Positions 21,700-31,253 of a stretch of 37,878 nt of DNA are shown one piece after another. The notes beneath the pieces are model-generated. The model had not been told where the DNA came from. It worked only from the letters and a program-made list of their open reading frames with translations, and did not search any database. The stretch covers positions 1-37,878 of the forward strand of contig JAFSPW010000054.1 in assembly GCA_017451295.1 (NCBI GenBank), read 5' to 3'. Numbering within the stretch: position 1 is the stretch's first letter; every line of letters starts with the position of its first letter. A program made the position numbers and the translations under genes. Source of the stretch: Clostridia bacterium. Lineage in GTDB: Bacteria; Bacillota; Clostridia; Christensenellales; CAG-138.

Positions 21700-23091
21700 A
21701 TGAAAAAGAAGATTCCGTTTATAAGCGCATATTGGTGGTGCATGGTGCTGCTCTTGCTGGGAGTGCTTCCCTTTGCCCTGGGGAATGGGGAGGGGGGCGT
21801 GTCCGAGAAGGAGAACCGCACCCTTCAGGCCCTGCCCCGGTTCACCCTCAGCTCCTGGCTGGACGGCACCTTTTCAAAGGAGCTGGAGGGGTATCTGTCG
21901 GACCAGATGCCCGGTCGGGACAGCATTCTGCAAGGCTCGGCTGACCTACTGCATCTTTTCGATGCCACCACGGACCAGGAACGAATCCTGGACACCGGCA
22001 TGATTGAGGCCCTGGAGCAGATGGCTGAGGAACCGGAGCAGCCCTCCTTTGAAACGGAGGCCGTGGTTCCCGTCAGCGCTGCGCCTGCTTCGCCGGTTCC
22101 CACCCCTGTGCCGCAAACGAGCCCTGCCCAGGCGCCTGTGACCGCCGCACCTACGGTGGATCCTTCGGTGGCGGACACCTCCATCACCCGCAAGTTTTCC
22201 CTCATTCGCACGGACGGCACCCTGGCCACCCAGTTTCAATTCGGTCAAACCGCCATGGACAATACCATCAAAGCCCTGAACCTGTATCGGCAGGCGGTGC
22301 CGGCGGACGGCAGCGTGGTCTTTACCTATGTTCCCTATTCCCAGGACGCCAACCTGTGGCTGTTCAACAGGGATAAATATACCGGCTGGATCAGCGATGT
22401 GGAGCCCACCCTCCAGGCCAATGTGGACGAAGGTGTCTATGTGTTCTCCACTGTCAACGAGCTGTGCGCCCATATGCAGGCGGGGGAGGCCTGCTATTAT
22501 AAAACGGACCACCATTGGGCGGGCCTGGGCGCCTATTACATGCAGCGGCGCATGATGGAGACCTTTGGGGTCCCCTCCGCCGCCTATGAGGACTTTGCCT
22601 ATACCGTCCATGAGGACTTTGCCGGCTCCATCGCCGCCGAGGTCCACTCCCTGTCCGCAGGTCGGGGCCTTGTGGACCGGCTGGAGGTGCCCACGCCTCT
22701 GGCACCGGCAAGGGCCTTTGTATACAAGCATCTAAATCAACTGGTGAAGGAGGTTCGCTACATGGAGCCGGAACGGAAGGTCTATGCCGCCTTCCTGGGG
22801 GGCACCCATTCCCCCTTCTATGTGGCCAGAACCGGTTTTCACACCGGCCGCAACGCCCTGGTCATCTGCGACTCCTTTGGCCTGGCCTTCGTGGCCTATG
22901 TAGCCCCCTATTACGACAGCGTGTGCCTCGCCGACCTCAGGGAGACCAACAGCTTCGTCACCGGCGGCGGCGCCAGTTTGCGGGAGTATATCCAACACTA
23001 CGACATCGACGACGTATACTTCATCGTGTCCCGGGGCTGCGGCATCAACTCCGCCTATATGCAGCGAACCGTGGTCAAGTATCTGGGGTGA
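21700..23091 (+). CDS. DHHW family (AlgJ/AlgX-like SGNH) protein
   Basis: 463 residues. One N-terminal membrane segment (about 11-28), then an extracytoplasmic domain of the DHHW family: the naming motif KTDHHWAGLGAY (Asp270, His271, His272, Trp273) and a later CDSFG (Asp391, Ser392) that fits the SGNH-type Ser. EKENRTLQALPRF (36-48) is typical of the family opening. A Pro/Ala/Thr-rich stretch (about 112-160) interrupts the fold as a linker or loop. It probably transfers acetyl groups delivered by the adjacent MBOAT protein to a surface glycan. No clear ribosome site precedes the ATG, so coupling to the upstream gene is likely. Confidence 0.88.
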   Translation: MKKKIPFISAYWWCMVLLLLGVLPFALGNGEGGVSEKENRTLQALPRFTLSSWLDGTFSKELEGYLSDQMPGRDSILQGSADLLHLFDATTDQERILDTGMIEALEQMAEEPEQPSFETEAVVPVSAAPASPVPTPVPQTSPAQAPVTAAPTVDPSVADTSITRKFSLIRTDGTLATQFQFGQTAMDNTIKALNLYRQAVPADGSVVFTYVPYSQDANLWLFNRDKYTGWISDVEPTLQANVDEGVYVFSTVNELCAHMQAGEACYYKTDHHWAGLGAYYMQRRMMETFGVPSAAYEDFAYTVHEDFAGSIAAEVHSLSAGRGLVDRLEVPTPLAPARAFVYKHLNQLVKEVRYMEPERKVYAAFLGGTHSPFYVARTGFHTGRNALVICDSFGLAFVAYVAPYYDSVCLADLRETNSFVTGGGASLREYIQHYDIDDVYFIVSRGCGINSAYMQRTVVKYLG

Positions 23092-23095
23092 CGGT

Positions 23096-24538
23096 ATGAA
23101 AAAGAAACGCAAGCAGACCCTGACCCGGGGCTTCGTTCATAGGGCCATCTGGATTTCCACCCTGCTTATGCTGGCGCTCACGGCGGGAGGCTTGATTCTC
23201 TATGGCCAGCGGGAGACCATCCTCTCTCGAAGGGCCGCCCGGGCTGCCCAAAGGGGAGACTATGAAAAGGCGGTGGCCAGTCTATCGGCTATGGAGCAGC
23301 CGCCTAAGGAGCAGCTTTTAGCCTACCGCTACGCCCTGGGGGAGCAGACCCTCCGCTTAGGGGATGCCTCCGGGGCCCTGGTCATCTTCTCCCAGTTGGG
23401 AGAGTATGCCGACAGCCGTACTCAGGTGCTTGCCTGCCGCTATGCTTTGGCGGAACAGACCCTCCTTTTGGGGGATATTGAGGGAGCAGGAGAAATGTTC
23501 TATGCCCTGTCCGGCTATTTGGATGCCCGGGACAGGTATGACCAATGCCGGTACGAGCTGGCGGAGCAGACCGCCGCTTCCGACCCGGAGACTGCCTTCC
23601 ACCGCTTTTTGGCCCTGGGGGCCTATGCCGATGCCCGGCAGCGGGCGGAGGCTCTGGCCATGGAGCTGACGGGGGAGACGGATCCAACCTTTGCCGTCAA
23701 CCGGATGCTGGGCCTTACAGAGGAACAGGTGGACAGCATGAAGCGGCTGCAGAACCTTCGGATGCAGCTTCCCCAGGGGAAGCTGGCCGTGGGTTTTTTC
23801 CACACCGTGGGCCTGAAAGGGGATGGAACGGTCCTTGCCACAGGCCGGAACGAGGAGGGGCAGTGCGAGGTGTCCGGCTGGACCAACGTGCAGGCCGTAG
23901 CCTGCGGGGCCTATCACACCGTGGCCCTTTTGAAGGACGGCACTCTCATGGCCACAGGCCGCAACAGCGAGGGGCAGTGTGAAGTGTCTCAATGGACCAA
24001 TGTGCAGGCCGTGGCCTGCGGGGACTATACCACCTTGGCTCTTCTATCCGACGGCACCCTTCGGACCGCCGGCTACCAGCCCTATACGGAGCTTTCCGGC
24101 TGGAAGGATATGGTTTCCCTGTCCGCCGGAAGCTATGGGGCGGTGGGCATCGCTGCTGATGGCCGGGTCTATGCCTCCCATCCCTCCCTTCGCAGTAAGG
24201 ACATGACCGGGGCGGTGGCTGTGGCCTGCTCCACGGGCTATGCCGTGGCCCTCATGGAGGATGGGACGGTTCTGCATACGGCCGCATCCCTGGATTGGAC
24301 CGATGTGCTGGCCGTCAGCGCCTGCTCCACAGGCACCCTGGCCATAGATGCCCAGGGCCATATCCTGTGTCATTGGTTCAGAAGTCGGGATGCCCTGGAC
24401 TTCTCCCAGGTCCGCGAGGCCGTGGCCCTCAGCGCCGGAGGCACCCACACGGCGGTGCTCCTCTGTGACGGCAGCGTTTTAGTTCAGGGCGAGAATGGGG
24501 AGGGCCAATGTGAAACGAAGACCTGGAACCTGAACTAA
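23096..24538 (+). CDS. membrane-anchored RCC1-like beta-propeller protein
   Basis: 480 residues in three parts. A basic start and a membrane segment (about 16-36) anchor it with the rest outside. Residues about 40-200 are helical repeats of TPR/Sel1 kind (LAYRYALGEQTLRLGDASGA, CRYALAEQTLLLGDIEGAGE, CRYELAEQTAASDPETAFHR; period about 40). Residues about 225-480 form RCC1-type repeats: HTVGLKGDGTVLATGRNEEG, HTVALLKDGTLMATGRNSEG, HTAVLLCDGSVLVQGENGEG, each with the 'DGTV.ATG.N..GQC' pattern. Such propellers bind proteins or glycans. Encoded 4 bp after the DHHW gene on the same strand, it is probably a scaffold or recognition subunit of the acylation machine (inference). Confidence 0.8.
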   Translation: MKKKRKQTLTRGFVHRAIWISTLLMLALTAGGLILYGQRETILSRRAARAAQRGDYEKAVASLSAMEQPPKEQLLAYRYALGEQTLRLGDASGALVIFSQLGEYADSRTQVLACRYALAEQTLLLGDIEGAGEMFYALSGYLDARDRYDQCRYELAEQTAASDPETAFHRFLALGAYADARQRAEALAMELTGETDPTFAVNRMLGLTEEQVDSMKRLQNLRMQLPQGKLAVGFFHTVGLKGDGTVLATGRNEEGQCEVSGWTNVQAVACGAYHTVALLKDGTLMATGRNSEGQCEVSQWTNVQAVACGDYTTLALLSDGTLRTAGYQPYTELSGWKDMVSLSAGSYGAVGIAADGRVYASHPSLRSKDMTGAVAVACSTGYAVALMEDGTVLHTAASLDWTDVLAVSACSTGTLAIDAQGHILCHWFRSRDALDFSQVREAVALSAGGTHTAVLLCDGSVLVQGENGEGQCETKTWNLN

Positions 24539-24563
24539 ACCGCCGGCCCGGTTGTCTTTTTGT
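24535..24563 (+). terminator. probable terminator of the MBOAT-DHHW-RCC1 operon
   Basis: AACCG-CCGGCC-CGGTT stem followed after GTC by TTTTT, right after the stop codon. The stem is short, so termination may be partial. Confidence 0.55.
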
Positions 24564-24580
24564 CTGGTTTAGTCTATACT
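24552..24580 (+). promoter_or_regulatory. sigma-A promoter of the small protein-ldhA-symporter operon
   Basis: TTGTCT (24552-24557), 17 nt, TATACT (24575-24580), start near 24587. Confidence 0.7.
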
Positions 24581-24611
24581 GAAGTTGAAAACATATATGA
24601 AAGAGGCTTGT

Positions 24612-24926
24612 ATGATGAAGCATAAAAAACTGTGGCTCATTTTGGTGGGCATCGTTGCTGTTCTGGTACTGGGGCTTGCTCTCGTGGTGGGGGTTTCCTA
24701 TCACAGAATCGCCATCCTGGAGGGGAAGGACCTCGTTCGCTCCTGCCCCAAAAGGGCCCAGGCGGGAGAGCAGATTACGGTCTATACCGCCGAAGTGGAC
24801 GATGGGCAGGTCTACATCACCGGCGTGGAGGGGGACTTCGTTTCTCCCGGGGTGTATGTGTTCCCCATGCCCGATGAACGGGTGGAGCTAAGGGTAAAGG
24901 TGCAAGCCCCCGACTATGGGGAATAA
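24612..24926 (+). CDS. small membrane-anchored protein of unknown function
   Basis: 104 residues from the ATG at 24612 (a second ATG follows at once); AAGAGG is at 24601-24606. One membrane segment (about 7-30, LWLILVGIVAVLVLGLALVV) and a mainly beta-strand domain outside (AGEQITVYTAEVDDGQVYITG, VSPGVYVFPMPDERVELRVKV) that looks like a small Ig-like or bacterial surface sandwich. No family is recognised. It is 13 bp upstream of the D-lactate dehydrogenase gene, whose ribosome site overlaps its stop, so the two are co-transcribed. Confidence 0.75.
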   Translation: MMKHKKLWLILVGIVAVLVLGLALVVGVSYHRIAILEGKDLVRSCPKRAQAGEQITVYTAEVDDGQVYITGVEGDFVSPGVYVFPMPDERVELRVKVQAPDYGE

Positions 24927-24939
24927 AGGAGGAACCGCC

Positions 24940-25977
24940 ATGATTCAAATCGCCTTCTATGACGCCAAAGCCTACGACAAGCCTTCCTTTGAAAAGTATG
25001 GAGCGGAGCAGGGCGTGTGTTTCCGGTTCCTGGAAACCAAGCTGAACGAGGACACGGTGGAGCTCGCCCGGGACTGTCAGGGGGTGTGCGTGTTCGTCAA
25101 CGACACGGTGAGCGCCCCGGTCATCGAGCGGCTCTATGAACTGGGGGTCCGGCTCATCGCCCTTCGCTCCGCCGGCTACAACAATGTGGACCTGTCCGCC
25201 GCCTTCGGCAAGATTCATGTGGTCCATGTGCCCGCCTACTCCCCCTATGCGGTGGCCGAGCACGCCATGGCCCTGCTGCTCACCTCCGTGCGCCGCATCC
25301 ACAAGGCCTATAACCGCACCCGGGAGTTTAACTTCTCGCTCAGCGGCCTCACGGGCTTTGATTTGCACGGCAAGACCGTGGGCGTCATCGGCACGGGGAA
25401 GATCGGCCGCATCTTCGTGGACATCTGCCGGGGCTTTGGCATGAAGGTCCTGGCCTACGACGCCTTCCCCGCCAAAGACAGCGGCATCGAATACGTGTCC
25501 CTGGAGGAGCTGTTTGAAAGCAGCCACATCATCTCCCTCCATTGCCCGCTGACGGAGGACACCCGCCACATGATTAACGCCGCCGCCATCGAGAAGATGA
25601 GAAAGGGCGTGGTCATCATCAACACCTCCCGGGGCGCTCTCGTGGATACGGAGGCGCTGCTAAAGGGCATCAAGGCCCGGAAGGTGGGGGCGGCGTGCCT
25701 CGATGTGTACGAGGAGGAGGGGGACATCTTCTTTGAGGACAGGTCCGGCCATATCCTCAACGACGAACAGCTCGCCCGGCTTATCTCCATGCCCAATGTC
25801 ATCGTCACCTCCCACCAGGCGTTTTTGACGGAGGAGGCCCTCAATAACATCGCCCAGACCACGGTGAACAACATCGTCACCTGCCTCAATGGGGACGGGG
25901 TCTGCCAGAACGAGCTCTGTTACCACTGCGGCAATATCCAAAGCTGCAAGAAGGAACGGAAGGAAAAGTGCTTCTAA
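24940..25977 (+). CDS. ldhA: D-lactate dehydrogenase (D-2-hydroxyacid dehydrogenase)
   Basis: 345 residues from the ATG at 24940, after AAAGGAGG. NAD-binding GTGKIG (151-156) with Asp174 at the ribose position; substrate Arg in NTSRGALVDT (Arg231), the acidic partner in CLDVYEEE (near 260) and catalytic His292 in SHQAFLT. It reduces pyruvate to D-lactate to regenerate NAD+ during fermentation. An oddity is the C-terminal tail (about 321-345) with five Cys (322, 327, 330, 336, 344), which ordinary D-LDH lacks. It is followed 4 bp later by a dicarboxylate-type symporter gene. Confidence 0.9.
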   Translation: MIQIAFYDAKAYDKPSFEKYGAEQGVCFRFLETKLNEDTVELARDCQGVCVFVNDTVSAPVIERLYELGVRLIALRSAGYNNVDLSAAFGKIHVVHVPAYSPYAVAEHAMALLLTSVRRIHKAYNRTREFNFSLSGLTGFDLHGKTVGVIGTGKIGRIFVDICRGFGMKVLAYDAFPAKDSGIEYVSLEELFESSHIISLHCPLTEDTRHMINAAAIEKMRKGVVIINTSRGALVDTEALLKGIKARKVGAACLDVYEEEGDIFFEDRSGHILNDEQLARLISMPNVIVTSHQAFLTEEALNNIAQTTVNNIVTCLNGDGVCQNELCYHCGNIQSCKKERKEKCF

Positions 25978-25981
25978 GGCT

Positions 25982-27199
25982 ATGAATCGGCTGCTGAAAA
26001 AAGAGAACCTCTTTCTTCGGGTGGCCCTGGGCTTTGGCCTGGGGGTGGTGTTGGGCCTTGCGGCCCCGAAGGTTAGCCTGAGCACCCGGGTGGTGGGGGA
26101 GGTGTATCTGAACCTAATCCGCCTCATGGTCCTGCCGGTAGCCCTGACGGCGGTGTTCTGCGGCATCACCAATATCCAAAGCGGGGCGCTGCTCAAAAAA
26201 CTGGGCCTTAGAACCGTGGCCCTCTATGTGCTCATGTTCCTTCTGAGCGCCGGGGTGTCGCTGCTCGTTGCCGCCCTCCTTCGCCCCGGCCGGGGGCTGG
26301 TCCTGGCCGCCCTGCCCGTCTATGAGGGTGAGGTGGCGGAGCCGACCGTGGGCAGCTTTCTTATAAATCTCGTCCCCACCAACCTGTTTGATGCCGCCGC
26401 CAGGGGGAACCTGCTCGCCCTCATTCTCTTTGCCATGGCCCTCGCCGTGGCCACCGTGGCGGCAGGGGAACCGGCTCGGCCCCTGATCACCGCCATGAAC
26501 GCCCTGTCCGCCGCCCTGACGAAGCTGTTGGGGTATGTGATGGAGCTCTCCCCGCTGGGGGTCCTGTCCCTCATGGCCGCCGCCCTTGCCCAGTACGGGG
26601 CGGGCATCTTCGGCGCCCTCGCCAGGTACATTCTCTGCTGCTACACCTGCTGCCTTATGGTGTTTGTGCTGGTCATGGTGCTGCCCGCCTGGCTCTATGC
26701 GAAGGCGCCGCTGAAAACCCTTTTGACCGCCTGCGGCAAAATCGCCCTGGTGACCCTGTCCACCACCTCCTCCGCCGCCACCTTGCCCACCACCTTGCAG
26801 GTGTCCCTGGAGGATTTGCAAGCCCCGGCAGGGGTGTCCCGGTTCACCTTGCCCCTGGGCTGCACCATCAACATGTGCGGCGGCGCCTGCTCCTTCTGCT
26901 GCCTGGCCCTGTTCGTGGCGGACTTCTATGGGGTGACTTTGCCCCTTGGCACCTGGGTCATGCTGGTGCTCACCGCCACCCTTATGAACATGGCCGCCCC
27001 CGGCATCCCCGGCGGCGGCGTGGTCCTGGGCGCCTCCTTCCTGTCCCTGGCGGGCCTGCCCCTCAACCTCATGGGCCCCATCGGGGGCATCTACCGGCTG
27101 CTCGACATGGCCTTCACCACCATCAACGTGGAGGGGGACGTGACCGCCAACCTGATTCTCTCCCGCAGCCTTGGCCAGTATCCGCCTGCGAAGGAATAA
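25982..27199 (+). CDS. dicarboxylate/amino acid:cation symporter (DAACS family)
   Basis: 405 residues from the ATG at 25982, which sits 4 bp after the ldhA stop with a weak AAGG only; coupling is likely. The fold of the GltP/DctA family is visible: helix 2 region LIRLMVLPVALTAVFCGI, the Ser-rich hairpin TTSSAATLPTTL (HP1, near 260), GCTINMCGGACSF (TM7 NMxGG variant), and NMAAPGIPGGGVV (HP2). It imports glutamate, aspartate or C4-dicarboxylates with sodium or protons. The usual NMDGT of TM7 is here NMCGG, so substrate specificity may differ. No terminator is seen; a 32-bp tandem repeat begins at its stop. Confidence 0.88.
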   Translation: MNRLLKKENLFLRVALGFGLGVVLGLAAPKVSLSTRVVGEVYLNLIRLMVLPVALTAVFCGITNIQSGALLKKLGLRTVALYVLMFLLSAGVSLLVAALLRPGRGLVLAALPVYEGEVAEPTVGSFLINLVPTNLFDAAARGNLLALILFAMALAVATVAAGEPARPLITAMNALSAALTKLLGYVMELSPLGVLSLMAAALAQYGAGIFGALARYILCCYTCCLMVFVLVMVLPAWLYAKAPLKTLLTACGKIALVTLSTTSSAATLPTTLQVSLEDLQAPAGVSRFTLPLGCTINMCGGACSFCCLALFVADFYGVTLPLGTWVMLVLTATLMNMAAPGIPGGGVVLGASFLSLAGLPLNLMGPIGGIYRLLDMAFTTINVEGDVTANLILSRSLGQYPPAKE

Positions 27200-27291
27200 A
27201 AATGTGGTTCCCCTCTCTTGATTCGCTATGAAAATGTGGTTTCCCCCTTCTGATTCGCTATGAAAATGTGTGATTTGGTTATGTATTCGCT
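27199..27291 (+). repeat. tandem repeat, period 32 bp
   Basis: Two units of 32 bp (27199-27230 and 27231-27262), each AAAATGTGGTT-pyrimidine tract-TGATTCGCTATG, then a degenerate third (27263-27291) keeping AAAATGTG and ATTCGCT. The start overlaps the symporter stop. The region 27200-27374 has no gene. Confidence 0.85.
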
Positions 27292-27374
27292 CTAATTTTG
27301 TGTTGCAGCTGCCGTTAAGAAGTTTGTTCAAACCCGTACAGAAGAGAAATAGTGCCATCCAAAGGAGACCAATC

Positions 27375-28781
<1,407 letters not shown>

Positions 28782-28790
28782 GGAATCCTC

Positions 28791-29396
28791 ATGGAAAAAG
28801 AAGCACCCCAAAAGAAAAACCGTCGTTCCCTGGAGACGGAAACGACCATAAAGGATGCCCTGCTGCGGCTCATCGAGAAGCAGGCGTACGAGGATATCAA
28901 CGTGTCCATGCTCTGCCGGGAGGCGGGACTGTCCCGGGGCACCTTCTATCTGCACTATACGCACGTAGATGAGGTGCTCAACGCCCTTATCGACGACGCC
29001 ATTATAGCGGAGGGACTGGACGAGCGGACCATGGCCCTGGTGGAGGCGCTGGACCCCCCCAGCACCCCGGCGCTTCGCAGCGAGGACCGGCTGCCCCAGG
29101 GCGAGCAGCAGACCGACGGGGGCAAGTACCGGGTTCTGCTGATGAACGGCCAGATGGGCCACCACATCAACCGGCGCATCTTCGCCCGGGAGCAGGACAA
29201 GGTGATTCCCGTGCTGATGAAGCGGGCGGGCCTGGACCAGGAGGAGGCGGAGCTCCTCTATCGGTTCATCATCTACGGCTCCTACCGGGTGAACCGAAAG
29301 CTGGGCTGGCAGAAGGACGAGCGCTGGTACCGCTTACAGGAGCTGATGAGCGAGTTCTGCTACGGGGGCTTTCGGCGCATCAGCCGGCGGCGATAG
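28791..29396 (+). CDS. TetR family transcriptional regulator
   Basis: 201 residues. The N-terminal helix-turn-helix is at about 18-65 (TTIKDALLRLIEKQAYEDINVSMLCREAGLSRGTFYLHYTHVDEVL), a classic TetR DNA-binding domain; the rest is an all-helical ligand-binding domain without recognisable motif. It lies between the amidohydrolase and apbE genes with gaps of 9 and 8 bp, so all three are likely one transcript. Its operator was not found with confidence. Confidence 0.92.
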   Translation: MEKEAPQKKNRRSLETETTIKDALLRLIEKQAYEDINVSMLCREAGLSRGTFYLHYTHVDEVLNALIDDAIIAEGLDERTMALVEALDPPSTPALRSEDRLPQGEQQTDGGKYRVLLMNGQMGHHINRRIFAREQDKVIPVLMKRAGLDQEEAELLYRFIIYGSYRVNRKLGWQKDERWYRLQELMSEFCYGGFRRISRRR

Positions 29397-29404
29397 GAGC
29401 GAAC

Positions 29405-30364
29405 ATGAAAAAACTGCTGCCGGTCGTTGCGCTGCTGCTCCTGCTGATGGGCTGCAGCCGCCCCAAGCCTCTCACCCGGACGGAACTGCTGCTGGATACC
29501 GTGGTGACCCTGACCCTCTATGACGGGGACGAGGAGGATTTGGACGCCGCCTTTGCCCTTATCTCCCGGCTCCATAGCCTGCTCTCTCCCTACGAGCAGG
29601 GAAGCGATATATACCGCCTTCGGGAGCAGGCGGGCGGGGAGCCCATTGAGATTGCCCCCGAGACCTGGGAGCTGCTTGTCTATGGGCAGCAGCTGTATGC
29701 GCTGACGGAGGGGCGGCTGGATGTGACCATCGGCCCCTTGGTGGCTTTGTGGGATATCAGCGGCGGCGGTCACCTGCCCACCGAGCAGGAGCTTTCCGCC
29801 GCCAAAGAAAACCTTGGCATGGCGGACCTTTGGGTGGATCCGCTTTCCTACCGGGCGGCCCTACAGCGCCCCGGCATGGGCGTGGATGTAGGCGCCCTTG
29901 CCAAGGGCTATATTGCCGACAGGGTGAAGGAGCTGCTCACAAGCCGAGGGGTCACCTCCGGCATCATCGACCTTGGCCACAACATCCTGCTGATAGGGGA
30001 GAAGCCGGGGCATACCCCCTTCTCCATCGGCATACAAAACCCGGAGGGGGGCCTTCTGCGGGTCCTGGAGCTGCAAAATCAAAGCTTGGTCACCTCCGGC
30101 ACCTATCAGCGTTTCTTTGAACAGGACGGCACCGTCTATCACCATGTGCTGGACCCCTTCACCGGCTATCCGGCGGACACGGGGGTCAGGGCCGTCACCG
30201 TCCTGTCCCCCGGCTCCCTGCAGGGGGATGCCCTGTCCACGGCCTGCCTGCTTCTTGGGGAAGAGGAGGGCATGGCGCTCATAGAGCGCTTGCCGGATGC
30301 AGAGGCGCTGTTCCTGCTTACGGACGGAAGGGTCCTCTGCTCCTCCGGCTTCCCGGCGGCGTAG
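29405..30364 (+). CDS. apbE: ApbE family FAD:protein FMN transferase lipoprotein
   Basis: 319 residues. Lipoprotein signal with LLMGC (Cys17). ApbE fold: MGVDVGALAKGYIADRV (near 160-175) and HHVLDPFTGYPADTG (near 241-255), which hold the FAD/Mg site. It attaches FMN to threonine of exported proteins such as RnfG/NqrC-type electron carriers. In the usual 'GG[DN]I' motif this copy reads DLGHNIL, with His in place of the second Gly. The ribosome site AGGAG overlaps the TetR stop. Its last 47 bp overlap the 3' end of a convergent gene. Confidence 0.92.
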   Translation: MKKLLPVVALLLLLMGCSRPKPLTRTELLLDTVVTLTLYDGDEEDLDAAFALISRLHSLLSPYEQGSDIYRLREQAGGEPIEIAPETWELLVYGQQLYALTEGRLDVTIGPLVALWDISGGGHLPTEQELSAAKENLGMADLWVDPLSYRAALQRPGMGVDVGALAKGYIADRVKELLTSRGVTSGIIDLGHNILLIGEKPGHTPFSIGIQNPEGGLLRVLELQNQSLVTSGTYQRFFEQDGTVYHHVLDPFTGYPADTGVRAVTVLSPGSLQGDALSTACLLLGEEEGMALIERLPDAEALFLLTDGRVLCSSGFPAA

Positions 30365-30914
30365 AGCGTATCAGCCGGTCCGTTTCCCGCAGCCAGTTGT
30401 CCCGGGGGCTGTTCGTACTCCCGGGCTCGGGCTCCGGCTCCGGCAGGGGCGGGTGGAGAATCCCTTCATACACCGCCCCCGCATGGCTTACGAGCAGCCC
30501 AAAGTCCGCCGCCGCTGCGGCGCTCTCCTCCAGGGCCACCCCCTGTGCGGCCTGCTCCTGCCTCTCATCGGCTGCCGCCTCCTCGGGCGGCGTTTCCTCT
30601 TTTGGGGCCGGTTCCTGGGCGGCGGGGGGCGGTGAGCCCTGGGGCTTTAGCCGTTGCTTTACCCGGTACCACAGCTCCTGCCGGGTCAAATTCACCCCGG
30701 GCATGGTGCCATAGGCAAGCGGCTGCCCGTTTTCCAAAAGGATGGCCCCCAGCGGCTCCCGGGGCAAAACCGTCTCCCCCTCTGAAAGGGGCACGGTGGC
30801 GCCGTCCTTTAGCACCAGTAGGCACCGACAGCTGCTGCTTGCCCTGTCCTTCTCCACCTTCACCGTGGCCCGGGCGGTGCCGGACGCATCCTTCAACACA
30901 AAATAGACCAGCAT
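30318..30914 (-). CDS. hypothetical protein, two-part, 3' overlap with apbE
   Basis: 198 residues, not recognised. Residues about 1-85 look like a compact beta-rich domain (YFVLKDASGTARATVKVEK, CRCLLVLKDGATVPL); about 85-100 is a basic helix (LTRQELWYRVKQRLKPQ); the rest is Pro/Glu/Ala-rich and probably disordered. The start is well supported by AAAAGGAGGAG just upstream. Its last 47 bp overlap the end of apbE on the other strand, an unusual tail-to-tail overlap, and the C-terminal part may be only weakly constrained. Cytoplasmic; no signal peptide. Confidence 0.65.
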   Translation of the reverse strand: MLVYFVLKDASGTARATVKVEKDRASSSCRCLLVLKDGATVPLSEGETVLPREPLGAILLENGQPLAYGTMPGVNLTRQELWYRVKQRLKPQGSPPPAAQEPAPKEETPPEEAAADERQEQAAQGVALEESAAAAADFGLLVSHAGAVYEGILHPPLPEPEPEPGSTNSPRDNWLRETDRLIRSTPPGSRRSRGPFRP

Positions 30915-30944
30915 TTCTCCTCCTTTTCGGGGCTTTTTATCCTA

Positions 30945-30973
30945 TTGTTTCCGGATTGCTTTTGGTGTATGAT
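30945..30973 (+). promoter_or_regulatory. promoter of the rqcP-ispDF-uvrA operon
   Basis: TTGTTT (30945-30950), 17 nt, TATGAT (30968-30973), start near 30980. Divergent from the hypothetical gene. Confidence 0.65.
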
Positions 30974-31004
30974 ACCATTACAAAAATAGGCAAAGGAATC
31001 TAAT

Positions 31005-31253
31005 ATGCGTTTAGATAAGTTTTTGAAGGTCTCCCGCATCATCAAGCGCCGCACCGTGGCCAACGAAGCCGCCGGGGCGGGCCGCATCAGCATCAACGGC
31101 AAGGTGGCAAAGCCCGCCGCCGAGGTGAAGCCCGGGGACACCCTGGACATCCTGCTGGGGGGCCGCCACATGCTCGTGAAGGTGAACGCCACCCCGGAGG
31201 TGGTCCGCAAGGAGGAGGCGGACGGCCTGTATACCGTCATCAGCGAAGCATGA
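31005..31253 (+). CDS. rqcP: S4-domain RNA-binding protein RqcP
   Basis: 82 residues, nearly all S4 domain: MRLDKFLKVSRIIKRRTVANEA and GRISINGKVAKPAAEVKPGDTLDI. It matches RqcP (YabO, Hsp15-like), which binds the 50S subunit with peptidyl-tRNA in ribosome-associated quality control and helps RqcH add alanine tails to stalled chains. Length and motif order are typical. Its stop overlaps the ispDF start (ATGA). Confidence 0.88.
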   Translation: MRLDKFLKVSRIIKRRTVANEAAGAGRISINGKVAKPAAEVKPGDTLDILLGGRHMLVKVNATPEVVRKEEADGLYTVISEA

